This document shows, in pieces, positions 1-7,371 of a stretch of DNA of 43,458 nt; positions within the stretch are counted from its first letter, which is position 1, and each line of letters starts with the position of its first letter. A model generated the notes under the pieces. The model made no database searches. It was not told where the DNA came from and worked only from the letters and a program-made list of their open reading frames with translations. The translations under genes and the position numbers were made by a program. This stretch comes from an uncultured Muribaculaceae bacterium (GTDB lineage: Bacteria; Bacteroidota; Bacteroidia; Bacteroidales; Muribaculaceae). Location of the stretch: contig CAKUAR010000018.1 of assembly GCA_934636465.1 (NCBI GenBank), positions 1 to 43,458 of the forward strand. Direction: 5' to 3'.

Positions 1-180
1 CAGAAAGGCGCTGTCGAAAATGCCAACAAGCTTTTCCGGCAATATTTCCCAAAAGGCACTGATTTCCGCAAGATTGAACGAAGGCAATTTGACGTGGTGC
101 AGGCCAAAATCAACCGGAGACCTCGGGAAAAACTGAATTTCTCTTCGCCTTTAGTTGAAGTCTTTAAACTCTTGAAATAA
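1..180 (+). CDS. IS30-family transposase, C-terminal fragment (5' part outside window)
   Basis: An open frame enters from the window edge and ends at the TAA at 178-180. Its 59 residues begin QKGAVENANKLFRQY and continue through FPKGTDF and RRPREKLNF, which is the C-terminal end of the DDE catalytic domain in IS30-type transposases. The Glu of the VEN segment is probably the last residue of the DDE triad. Such enzymes cut and join the ends of their own insertion sequence. The T-rich stretch after the stop, up to about 208, may hold the element's right terminal repeat, but the left end is not visible for comparison. Whether the element is intact cannot be judged from this end. Confidence 0.85.
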   Translation, partial: QKGAVENANKLFRQYFPKGTDFRKIERRQFDVVQAKINRRPREKLNFSSPLVEVFKLLK

Positions 181-220
181 TTTTGCACTTGCTTGTTGAC
201 TCTACAACTAACTATTTTCA

Positions 221-1243
221 TTACGATTCTTCTTTTTGTTGTAATTTGTCGTCATCATACTGATACCTTATACAGCATTTATTGGGACCATTATATTTAC
301 TATCAATAGCAAGGAGTCCTGTCGCTTTGAAATACAAACTTCCTTCTTTGGAGTAAAACACCTTATTATTTGGATGTACCTCAATGTATGGAGGATGATT
401 AGGGTCATCGATACATTCTTCATAATAAAAATCTGGAGCTATCTCCAATAGGGTTGATGGCAAAGAAACATGATACATAGCTTCAAAAACATCATATCCA
501 ATTTTCTCGACACCTTCTGGTATCTCTATCTCGTCTGTCCATGTCAATCCCCGAAGAGATTTATTACCTATGTACTTAACACTACGAGGTATTTTTATAC
601 TGTCAAGAGAACACAAATCAAAACATCCGTCAGGTATTCCTTCCAAGGAGTCCGATAGCCTTACACTTTCAAGTTCAGACATCAGAAAGGCGTTTTCCCC
701 TAATGAAACCAACGAGTGAGGCAATTCTAATTTGTTTATGTCGGCTGCTACAAAAGACCATTTGCCTATACTTTTCAAACCATTATTCAGCTTTAATACG
801 GACATCTTATCATAACCACAGCAAGCACCATTACCTATATGCTCCACAAAGGGAAGAACTACAAGTTCTGTTGCTTCTGGAGCATGTACAAGTGTTTTAT
901 AATCGGCAGAATATACACAATCCATATACACAACAAAAGACTTTGCAATCTTGATATTAAGGTAAAGCTTAATAAGAACGAATAATCTTATTGCATCCCC
1001 ACAAACAAATTGTGAAAGATACTCTTCGTATGTACAAGATTTGCCATCTTTATATAGTATATCCCCAACAAACAATTCATCGAAAGATATTTGTTTGTAT
1101 TTGGTGTAGTCGAAATCATGTGCTAACTCAGAAAACGTATTTGCAGATACATTTCCTGTCAAGACAATACACGAAGGATAATTGTTTCTACGTTCCCATT
1201 CGTGCAGAGGTTCAGAGCCTATCACATACAACGACTTGTTCAT
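221..1243 (-). CDS. Leucine-rich-repeat (BspA/LRR_5-type) protein
   Basis: This 340-residue protein has no obvious signal peptide. Its middle (about residues 130-270) shows repeats of the LRR_5/BspA type: units such as LPFVEHIGNGAC, LKSIGKWSF, LVSLGENAF, VKYIGNKSL and VEKIGYDVF, with the usual pattern of hydrophobic residues, I-G and a terminal F. These repeats normally form a solenoid that binds proteins. The N-terminal 130 residues match nothing I recognise. The gene is AT-rich compared with purB and lies between an IS30 remnant and tRNA-Ser, so it is probably part of an acquired strip. The ATG at 1241-1243 is the only start that keeps the whole N-terminus. In this setting it could be an orphan effector or a cytoplasmic binding protein, but nothing in the sequence fixes a function. 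Confidence 0.75.
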   Translation of the reverse strand: MNKSLYVIGSEPLHEWERRNNYPSCIVLTGNVSANTFSELAHDFDYTKYKQISFDELFVGDILYKDGKSCTYEEYLSQFVCGDAIRLFVLIKLYLNIKIAKSFVVYMDCVYSADYKTLVHAPEATELVVLPFVEHIGNGACCGYDKMSVLKLNNGLKSIGKWSFVAADINKLELPHSLVSLGENAFLMSELESVRLSDSLEGIPDGCFDLCSLDSIKIPRSVKYIGNKSLRGLTWTDEIEIPEGVEKIGYDVFEAMYHVSLPSTLLEIAPDFYYEECIDDPNHPPYIEVHPNNKVFYSKEGSLYFKATGLLAIDSKYNGPNKCCIRYQYDDDKLQQKEES

Positions 1244-1291
1244 TTGTTCTCGTTTTAAAACTTGTTTATCAGAATCGAATCATTCACTTTG

Positions 1292-1522
1292 TCACAAGTC
1301 GTTAATATGAGTCGAATACTGATGACTGATAAATATGTCCATGAGCTTATCCGACAACGATTGTGAAACACGCTCATCCAGCTGATACTTGCCTTTCAAC
1401 AGTTCTTTGGGCAATTTCAGCTCACTATTGTCTATAATGACTGGACCAACTACATTAGATAAGACGTAGACGGTACAGTCATCCACTTGATGACGTTCGT
1501 CAATGTCTTCAAGGAATGGCAC
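1292..1522 (-). CDS. Small unknown protein or C-terminal remnant
   Basis: This is a 76-codon frame with a GTG start, followed 48 bp downstream by the LRR gene on the same strand. The frame stays open for only twelve codons upstream of the GTG before a stop. The product is acidic and begins MPFLEDIDER. It contains the segment VVGPVIIDNSELKLPKEL and ends HINDL. The composition is that of a folded protein, yet no family is recognisable and there is no ATG, so it may be the tail of a larger gene whose 5' part was lost. With the fragment at 1579-1749 it makes a run of short broken frames, as seen in decaying immunity-gene or effector islands. I cannot prove that it is expressed. Confidence 0.4.
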   Translation of the reverse strand: MPFLEDIDERHQVDDCTVYVLSNVVGPVIIDNSELKLPKELLKGKYQLDERVSQSLSDKLMDIFISHQYSTHINDL

Positions 1523-1578
1523 CGATTGTTCGCCAATAGCGATTCTATTCTTTTATGGAGTTCTGGATATGAGCATAG

Positions 1579-1749
1579 TTAATTTACACTAATTACGGTA
1601 GAACCTAGAAATATTTCGTATTCGTCTTTGAATTTGTTTGGTAAATCCAATGGCATTTTATCATTCAACTCTGCTTTATCGAAAAGCCCTCCCCAAAAGT
1701 TTTGCACGTCATCGCCTTCTGCTAACGATTCTACATAACTTCTAAATGA
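1579..1749 (-). pseudogene. Gene remnant, 56 codons, no start codon
   Basis: On the minus strand a frame runs from just after a TGA (1750-1752) to a TAA at 1579-1581. It encodes a protein-like tail: [18 protein letters not shown], then LFDKAELNDKMPLDLP, ending FLGSTVISVN. No upstream ATG exists in this frame, so it looks like the 3' end of a truncated gene. The acidic, aromatic character resembles small immunity or SUKH-like proteins, but that is only an impression. It sits in the AT-rich strip beyond the 3' end of tRNA-Ser. Confidence 0.45.
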
Positions 1750-1824
1750 TCATATCGGTGGATTAAAGACGTTTGTTCAATTACCTGAAAAATTCTGGCG
1801 CAGATATGGCGCACCCTTAAACGG

Positions 1825-1956
<132 letters not shown>

Positions 1957-2267
1957 ATGTTCTTAGGTGTTTCCCTTAAGAACGGTGCAAAGGTAGGAAC
2001 TACTTTGCGTTCTTGCAAATTTTTTTGGCAAAAACACTCCGAAACAGTCCAATTTCTTTGATTTTACTCAGTTTCACGCCAATCTGCGTGCCTCTACCAA
2101 CTACCATTCAAACAGCAAGCGAGGTTTTGCCGATGCACAAATTGCAAAAGCTAACCAAAAAGCGTGGGCAAGAAACCGCGAAAATGGTTTCTTGCCCACA
2201 CATATATCTTTGCTCAAGGCATGCCACACAACACTGCCGCGTCACACGACCAGACATTATGTCACAA
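1957..2267. other. Intergenic stretch between tRNA-Ser and purB
   Basis: This 311-bp stretch holds the purB terminator (2155-2199) and, near 1985-2010, a sequence resembling the tRNA-Ser promoter on the minus strand (CTACCTTTGC read from about 2000). I see no convincing coding frame. The plus-strand frame that crosses it has no protein-like composition and runs antisense into purB. Confidence 0.5.
2155..2199 (-). terminator. Rho-independent terminator of purB
   Basis: GTGGGCAAGAAACC at 2164-2177 pairs with GGTTTCTTGCCCAC at 2186-2199, a perfect 14-bp stem with an 8-nt loop. On the minus strand it is followed by GCTTTTTGG. It lies about 70 bp after the purB stop. Confidence 0.85.
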
Positions 2268-3611
2268 TCAATAACCGGTGTAAGTGTGCGGCGTTATGGC
2301 GCGCATTTCAGCCTTAACAGCATCGCTGACGTTAAGCGTGTCGATAAACTCATGAATACGCTTCTCGTCAACCACATCATTTGTCCTGGTTAAAGCCTTC
2401 AGCGTCTCGTATGGCTTCGGATAGCCCTCACGGCGCAATATGGTCTGCAGAGCCTCTGCCACCACGCTCCACATGTTGTCGAGGTCGGCATTTATGCTCT
2501 CGCGGTGCAAAATCAGCTTGCCAAGACCTTTCAGCGTGCTTGCAAGAGCTATCATCATGTGCCCTACCGGCACACCCACATTGCGGAGCACCGTTGAGTC
2601 GGTCAAGTCACGCTGCAAGCGCGACACCGGCAGCTTCATCGACAAGAACGCAAGAATACTGTTGGCAATGCCCATGTTGCCCTCGCTGTTCTCAAAGTCT
2701 ATCGGGTTCACCTTGTGAGGCATGGCACTCGACCCCACCTCGCCAGCTTTTATCTTCTGCTTGAAGTAGTTCATTGAGATATACAGCCACATGTCGCGGT
2801 CAAGGTCTATAACAATAGTGTTGATGCGCTTCATGGCATCAAGCAATGCGCCAAGGTTGTCGTAATTTGAAATCTGCGTAGTCCACTCCTCACGCTCTAT
2901 GCCGAGCTTCTCGTTGAGGAATTTCTTGGCAAACACACGCCAGTCGTATGCCGGATATGCCGTGCGGTGGGCATTGAAGTTTCCTGTGGCACCGCCAAAC
3001 TTGCCGCTCACTGGCACAGCCTTCAGCTGCTTCAGTTGCTCCTCCAGGCGATAGGCAAACACCTTAATCTCCTTGCCCAAGCGTGTGGGCGACGCTGGCT
3101 GACCGTGGGTTTTGGCAAGCATAGGTATGTCTTTCCACTCCTCAGCATGCTCGTTGAGCCAGTCTATCACCTCCTGGATTTTAGGCACCAGCACGTCTTG
3201 CACGGCATCTTTAATCGCTATTGGCATTGACGTGTTGTTTATGTCCTGCGATGTTAGACCGAAGTGAATGAACTCTTTGTGCGCACTCAGACCAAGAGCG
3301 TCAAATTTCTCTTTCAAGAAATATTCCACAGCCTTCACGTCGTGGTTTGTCACCTTCTCAATGTCTTTCACGCGCTGGGCGTCTTCTATCGAGAAATTGC
3401 GGTATATGTCACGAAGTTGCTCAAACTTGCTGTGATCAGCGTCGGCGAGCTGTGGCAACGGCAATTCGCACAAAGCTATGAAATATTCAACCTCAACCTT
3501 CACGCGGTAGCCTATCAAGGCATATTCCGAGAAATATTCCGCAAGCTGTTCTGTCTTGCCGTGATAGCGTCCGTCGATGGGCGACACGGCTGTGAGTGGA
3601 CTCAAATTCAT
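2268..3611 (-). CDS. purB: Adenylosuccinate lyase
   Basis: This cytoplasmic enzyme cleaves fumarate from SAICAR and from adenylosuccinate, so it acts twice in purine and AMP synthesis. The 447-residue product has the normal length for the long (E. coli-like) PurB class and starts MNLSPLTAVSPIDGRY. Family landmarks are in order: TSQD at about 120-123, KTHGQPASPT at 167-176 with the catalytic His, and the fumarase/aspartase superfamily signature SSAMPHKVNP at 294-303, whose mobile loop carries the catalytic Ser. It ends with its own terminator and starts about 90 bp downstream of a Bacteroidota-type promoter, so it is probably a single-gene transcript. No lesion is visible. Confidence 0.97.
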   Translation of the reverse strand: MNLSPLTAVSPIDGRYHGKTEQLAEYFSEYALIGYRVKVEVEYFIALCELPLPQLADADHSKFEQLRDIYRNFSIEDAQRVKDIEKVTNHDVKAVEYFLKEKFDALGLSAHKEFIHFGLTSQDINNTSMPIAIKDAVQDVLVPKIQEVIDWLNEHAEEWKDIPMLAKTHGQPASPTRLGKEIKVFAYRLEEQLKQLKAVPVSGKFGGATGNFNAHRTAYPAYDWRVFAKKFLNEKLGIEREEWTTQISNYDNLGALLDAMKRINTIVIDLDRDMWLYISMNYFKQKIKAGEVGSSAMPHKVNPIDFENSEGNMGIANSILAFLSMKLPVSRLQRDLTDSTVLRNVGVPVGHMMIALASTLKGLGKLILHRESINADLDNMWSVVAEALQTILRREGYPKPYETLKALTRTNDVVDEKRIHEFIDTLNVSDAVKAEMRAITPHTYTGY

Positions 3612-3701
3612 TGTCTTCTATGTTTTTTCTTAAATGTTTCTTTGATTCGTTGCTGCACCGGCTCTCAGGAAGAGAAATCGCATGCCATGCACAACACATC
3701 A

Positions 3702-3709
3702 CAAAGTTA
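3702..3709 (-). promoter_or_regulatory. purB promoter, -7 element
   Basis: Read on the minus strand, this is TAACTTTG, a match to the Bacteroidota -7 consensus TAnnTTTG. A TTTCG motif lies near the -33 position. The 5' leader to the purB ATG would be about 85 nt. Confidence 0.65.
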
Positions 3710-3797
3710 GCTAAACTTAACGAAACGCACACCATGTCACCACCACACATTTTCACAGAATTCGCATCAAATTCAACCAGAACTCAAACAAAAAAAA

Positions 3798-3828
3798 TTT
3801 GCATATTCAAAAATATGTCGTACCTTTG
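3798..3828 (+). promoter_or_regulatory. tRNA-Val promoter
   Basis: TTTG at 3798-3801 and TACCTTTG at 3821-3828 are separated by 19 nt, close to the Bacteroidota sigma-A consensus. The mature tRNA begins 29 nt after the -7 element. Confidence 0.85.
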
Positions 3829-3857
3829 CACAGCAATTAGGCAATGAGTCCAAACTT

Positions 3858-3932
3858 GGGTGTTTAGCTCAGCTGGTTCAGAGCATCTGCCTTACAAGCA
3901 GAGGGTCGGCGGTTCGAATCCGTCAACACCCA
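3858..3932 (+). tRNA. tRNA-Val (TAC anticodon)
   Basis: The acceptor stem is GGGTGTT (from 3858) with AACACCC (to 3931), and the discriminator is A at 3932. The anticodon stem-loop TCTGC-CTTACAA-GCAGA gives anticodon TAC (valine). The T-loop is GTTCGAATC. CCA is not encoded, unlike the other two tRNAs in the window. A terminator follows within 10 nt, so it is a single-tRNA transcript. Confidence 0.97.
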
Positions 3933-3941
3933 CACAAAGCA

Positions 3942-3975
3942 AAACTGATTGGAAATCCCCAATCAGTTTTTTTTT
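3942..3975 (+). terminator. Terminator of tRNA-Val
   Basis: AAACTGATTGG (3942-3952) pairs with CCAATCAGTTT (3959-3969), followed by a run of nine T. Confidence 0.9.
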
Positions 3976-4010
3976 ATTTTCCCCAATACTCTTCCACAAT
4001 CCAAACAAAC

Positions 4011-4051
4011 AAAAAAAACTAAAGGTGGCGTGCCATGACAGGCGCGCCACC
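4011..4051 (-). terminator. Terminator of the large secreted LRR protein gene
   Basis: An inverted repeat, GGTGGCG at 4024-4030 and CGCCACC at 4045-4051 with further inner pairing (GCC/GGC), is followed on the minus strand by TTTAGTTTTTTTT. It lies about 60 bp past the stop codon at 4110. Confidence 0.8.
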
Positions 4052-4109
4052 TCTGGTTATTGTGTGTTTTGTTCCGTAGTCTCTCAAGCTGCGGAACTAC
4101 TTATTTTCC

Positions 4110-7100
4110 TCATTTTTTAACAATGATTTTGCGGCTCTTGGTTGTGCCGTCACTATATGTGGTCTTCTCCACATACACACCGCTCACAGTAACCTCAGAA
4201 CCAACGTTCACGCCGTTCAAGTTATAGTAAGTGCGGCTCACAGGCACCACTTCCACGTCAACCTCGCCAACTGCCGTCGGGTTAGCAATGGCTGTCACAA
4301 TCCAGCCCTTAGCTGTGGCATTATCCACGTTGGCATCTTTTGTGCCAGGCATGTAGCTGATGTTGAGTTTGCGTGCCCAGCTGCTGTTGTTGTCAGTGAT
4401 TTCCACATTCGACACGTCTTGCAGTTGCTCTATCAAGGCATTGATAGCGTCAGCGCTCATCTGGTTGTTTTGCAGTGACAATCCCTGCACGCCCTTGTTG
4501 TTGCTCAAGTCGAGGGCAGTGAGCTTGTTGTTCTCTGCCGAAATCCACTGAACGTAAGTGTTCTTGCTCAAATCGAGAGCAGCAATGGCGTTGTTCTCGC
4601 AGTTAAGCCAATAGAGATATGGGCTCTTCGTCAAGTCAAGCGTGGTAATCTTGTTATCATTGATTTTAAGCTGGCTCAACGACGACTGGCGGCTCACGTC
4701 GATAGCAGTGAGTTGGTTGCCGCCAAGGTGAAGCATCGTAATGCTTGGGTTCGACGACAAATCCACCGAGCTAAGTTTGTTGCCCTCGGCATAGAAGAGC
4801 GACAGGTTCTTTTGTGCACTTGTGTTGATAGCTGCTATTGCATTGCTGTCAACGTTAATCCAGCGCAATTCTGGGTTGGCTGTGATGTCAAGAGCCTCAA
4901 GCTTGTTGTTATAGAGATACAAGCCGGTGAGAGCCGTATTCTTGCTCAAGTCGATAGCTGCTATTTCGTTTTCAGCCAAATTCAGTGTTTTCAGACTCTT
5001 GCACTTGCTTGGGTCAAACGAGGTCAACTTGTTGCCATAAGCATAAATGCTTGTCATAGCAGTCAGGTCATCTACGTTAAGTGCAGTGATGTCGTTGGTG
5101 TGGCAGCTCAGCTCATCAAGACCGCTAAGACCGCTAAGGTCAAGTGATTTCAGCTTATTGTTGGCGCAATCCACTTCATAGAGAGTGCTGTGGTGTGGCA
5201 ACTTGAGCTCTTCCACATTGTTGTTTGAGCAGTCCACCTTCGACAAGTTGCCCATGCCAGAGCAGTCAATGGTACCGGCAATTTTGTTGTTGCTAACATC
5301 AAGCACACGCAGAGCGCTGCACTTGCTCACGTCGATAGAAGCAATCTGGTTGCTCTCGGCATACAAGCCTGTGAGTTTTGTGTTGTTGGTCACGTCGAGT
5401 GCGGCTATCTGATTGCCGCCCACTTGCATCTGCACCATTTCAGGAACGTTTGTCACATCAAGGGCAGTGATGTTTTGCTGACGAGCTATAAGTTGGATTA
5501 TACCGTCGCCATACACTTTCACTGTGCTGCCTTTCACTACACCGTTCTTGTAGCCCGACGACATCTTGTCGCTCTTGTTGCCGTCGCCCCAATCAATCTG
5601 GAATTCTCCATTTGAAGCCAAGCCCAGGCGCACGCTCTCGCCCACCTTGCCATAGGTAATCACAATAGCTGGTTTAGCCTCAGCCTTATATTCGTATGCG
5701 CCCACGTCGATTGACTCGCCCAGCACACGGCTGTTGCCGGCAATGTCGGTGGTCTCAGTGTAAACGTCGGTAGCTGCGCCCTTGTCAATAAACTGGCTGC
5801 CCTCGGCAAGTGCCCACAAGGCATCTTTCACGGCAGCAGTGTCGGCAGCGCTCTTTGCCACACCCACAAATGCAGTGGGTTTCACAAAGTTTGAGGCATC
5901 GGCATCAGCGTTGCCTATCGTGTTATACACCTGGTCTTTGAGCGATTCCAGGCTGAAGCCAATGTTGGCAGTGTCGTTGTTCTCTTTCACACGCAGTGAG
6001 TTGCGCTGCACTGTGCAGTTCACCACCTGGCCACCTTTCACAAAGATGCCAGCGCCGTCAAACGACTCGTTGTTATACACCACGCAGCCCACAACCTTGC
6101 CAGCGTTGTTGTAGATGCCGCCGCCACGACCACCAAGGTCGCTTCCATAGTCGGTTGCATCGGCATAGCAGTTGGCCACCACGTTGTGCAGCAGCAATCC
6201 GCCGGCATTGTTCACACCGCCGCCCAGCAGACCACGGCAGCCAATCACCGTGTTGCCCTCAAATGTTGAGCCGTTGCCCACATAGGCAGCACCGCCCGAC
6301 GAGGCATAGCAGTCAGTGAATGTGCAGCCAGTCACCTGCGAGTTGAAAGCGGCCACGCCACCGCCACCGTCGTCGGCCACGCAGTCCTTAAATTCGCAGT
6401 TGCTCACAGTGGCAGCACTTGCATAAAGCGCACCGCCAATTCCCTGACCATAGCTTGAGTGGCTGTAAGTGCTTGCAAAGTAGCAGTCTGTCACAGAAGC
6501 CTTGTTGTCTGCCGTGCCCGCCACATACACACCGCCGCCATACGAGTTGCTGTCACTGGTGCTCTCGGCAGAGAAATAAGCCGAACACTCAAGCACGCGG
6601 CACTGACTCACATGCACATTTCCACGGGCATACACAGCAGCTCCGCTTGGCCTGGCCTGCGCCACATTGGCGTTTGCACCTCTAAGCGTAAAACCGTTGA
6701 TTGTGGTTGGTTGCGTAAACACAGCTGTGCTATAGAGCAAGTGGGTTGAATTTTTCTTTGTGCCAGGCACTTGCTGTGTGCCGTTTGAAGCAGTCTCCAA
6801 CTTCCACGTGTAGCGATAAGTGGTGCCGGCTGCCAATTCGCGCACCCACTCGTCAGCCACATCGTCGTCGGCGTTAAGCACTGTTTCATGCACAAACTCG
6901 TATGCCTTGCCGCCGCTCACCTTGGCACGCGCATCTTTCGACGTCTCGTTGCCGGCAAAGCCGCCGTAAAGGCTAACACCATCTTTCAAAAATATGGCGT
7001 TCGATGTTTTCTTTGTTTTCTTAATCAGTGAATCCGGTTGATAGGTGCCTCCGGCAACCCACACCTCATCACCTGCGCTCGAAGCATTGATAGCTGCTTG

Positions 7101-7241
7101 CAATCGGCCGGCAGCATTCTCCCACGATGAACCATCGCCTGTGCCGCCCACCTTCACATAACGCACTGTTGCCTGTGCGCCCAGCACCGGCAGCAACGAC
7201 AGCGCCGCAGCGGCTGTCAGTTTAAGTAAAGTGTGTTTCAT
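4110..7241 (-). CDS. Large secreted protein: parallel beta-helix domain plus 16 leucine-rich repeats
   Basis: This 1043-residue exported protein starts with a signal peptide (residues 1-24, cut after GAQA). Residues about 25-520 read as a right-handed beta-helix of the pectate-lyase-like/DUF1565 kind: it opens YVKVGGTGDGSSWENA and has many G-G-x-x-N/A rungs. That part ends with DIAGNSR and IDVGAYEY, typical of choice-of-anchor Q proteins. Residues about 593-929 are sixteen 21-residue leucine-rich repeats (pattern ALDLSKNTALTGLYLYNNKL). The end (about 1005-1043, YYNLNGVNVG to KIIVKK) resembles the C-terminal sorting module of type IX-secreted proteins. A surface role in binding glycan or protein is likely. 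No catalytic residues are evident, so I would not call it a lyase. It has its own promoter and terminator. Confidence 0.8.
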   Translation of the reverse strand: MKHTLLKLTAAAALSLLPVLGAQATVRYVKVGGTGDGSSWENAAGRLQAAINASSAGDEVWVAGGTYQPDSLIKKTKKTSNAIFLKDGVSLYGGFAGNETSKDARAKVSGGKAYEFVHETVLNADDDVADEWVRELAAGTTYRYTWKLETASNGTQQVPGTKKNSTHLLYSTAVFTQPTTINGFTLRGANANVAQARPSGAAVYARGNVHVSQCRVLECSAYFSAESTSDSNSYGGGVYVAGTADNKASVTDCYFASTYSHSSYGQGIGGALYASAATVSNCEFKDCVADDGGGGVAAFNSQVTGCTFTDCYASSGGAAYVGNGSTFEGNTVIGCRGLLGGGVNNAGGLLLHNVVANCYADATDYGSDLGGRGGGIYNNAGKVVGCVVYNNESFDGAGIFVKGGQVVNCTVQRNSLRVKENNDTANIGFSLESLKDQVYNTIGNADADASNFVKPTAFVGVAKSAADTAAVKDALWALAEGSQFIDKGAATDVYTETTDIAGNSRVLGESIDVGAYEYKAEAKPAIVITYGKVGESVRLGLASNGEFQIDWGDGNKSDKMSSGYKNGVVKGSTVKVYGDGIIQLIARQQNITALDVTNVPEMVQMQVGGNQIAALDVTNNTKLTGLYAESNQIASIDVSKCSALRVLDVSNNKIAGTIDCSGMGNLSKVDCSNNNVEELKLPHHSTLYEVDCANNKLKSLDLSGLSGLDELSCHTNDITALNVDDLTAMTSIYAYGNKLTSFDPSKCKSLKTLNLAENEIAAIDLSKNTALTGLYLYNNKLEALDITANPELRWINVDSNAIAAINTSAQKNLSLFYAEGNKLSSVDLSSNPSITMLHLGGNQLTAIDVSRQSSLSQLKINDNKITTLDLTKSPYLYWLNCENNAIAALDLSKNTYVQWISAENNKLTALDLSNNKGVQGLSLQNNQMSADAINALIEQLQDVSNVEITDNNSSWARKLNISYMPGTKDANVDNATAKGWIVTAIANPTAVGEVDVEVVPVSRTYYNLNGVNVGSEVTVSGVYVEKTTYSDGTTKSRKIIVKK
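4455..5465 (-). repeat. Sixteen tandem 63-bp units encoding leucine-rich repeats
   Basis: The coding DNA for residues about 593-929 of the protein at 4110-7241 has a 63-bp period, diverged at the DNA level but regular in protein. Each unit carries L/I-D-V/L-S near its start and N-N/N-K before the end. Arrays like this can gain or lose units by recombination, although the divergence here makes that less likely. Confidence 0.85.
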
Positions 7242-7328
7242 AATGTTTTAACTAATTGTTATTATAACTTTTATTTATCTCATTTCTGCCCTGTTACTAT
7301 AATCACCAACAAATGGGCATATTTTTTT

Positions 7329-7358
7329 CAAAGTTACTGCAAAATCGCCACTTGGCAA
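7329..7358 (-). promoter_or_regulatory. Promoter of the beta-helix/LRR protein gene
   Basis: Minus strand: TTGC (7358-7355), an 18-nt spacer, then TAACTTTG (7336-7329). The leader to the ATG is about 80 nt. Confidence 0.7.
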
Positions 7359-7371
7359 TCAAGTTTTTGAT

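Noticed and set aside
3860..4120. Plus-strand frame of 86 codons across tRNA-Val
   Set aside because: It begins inside the tRNA and runs through two terminators, so it is a chance frame.
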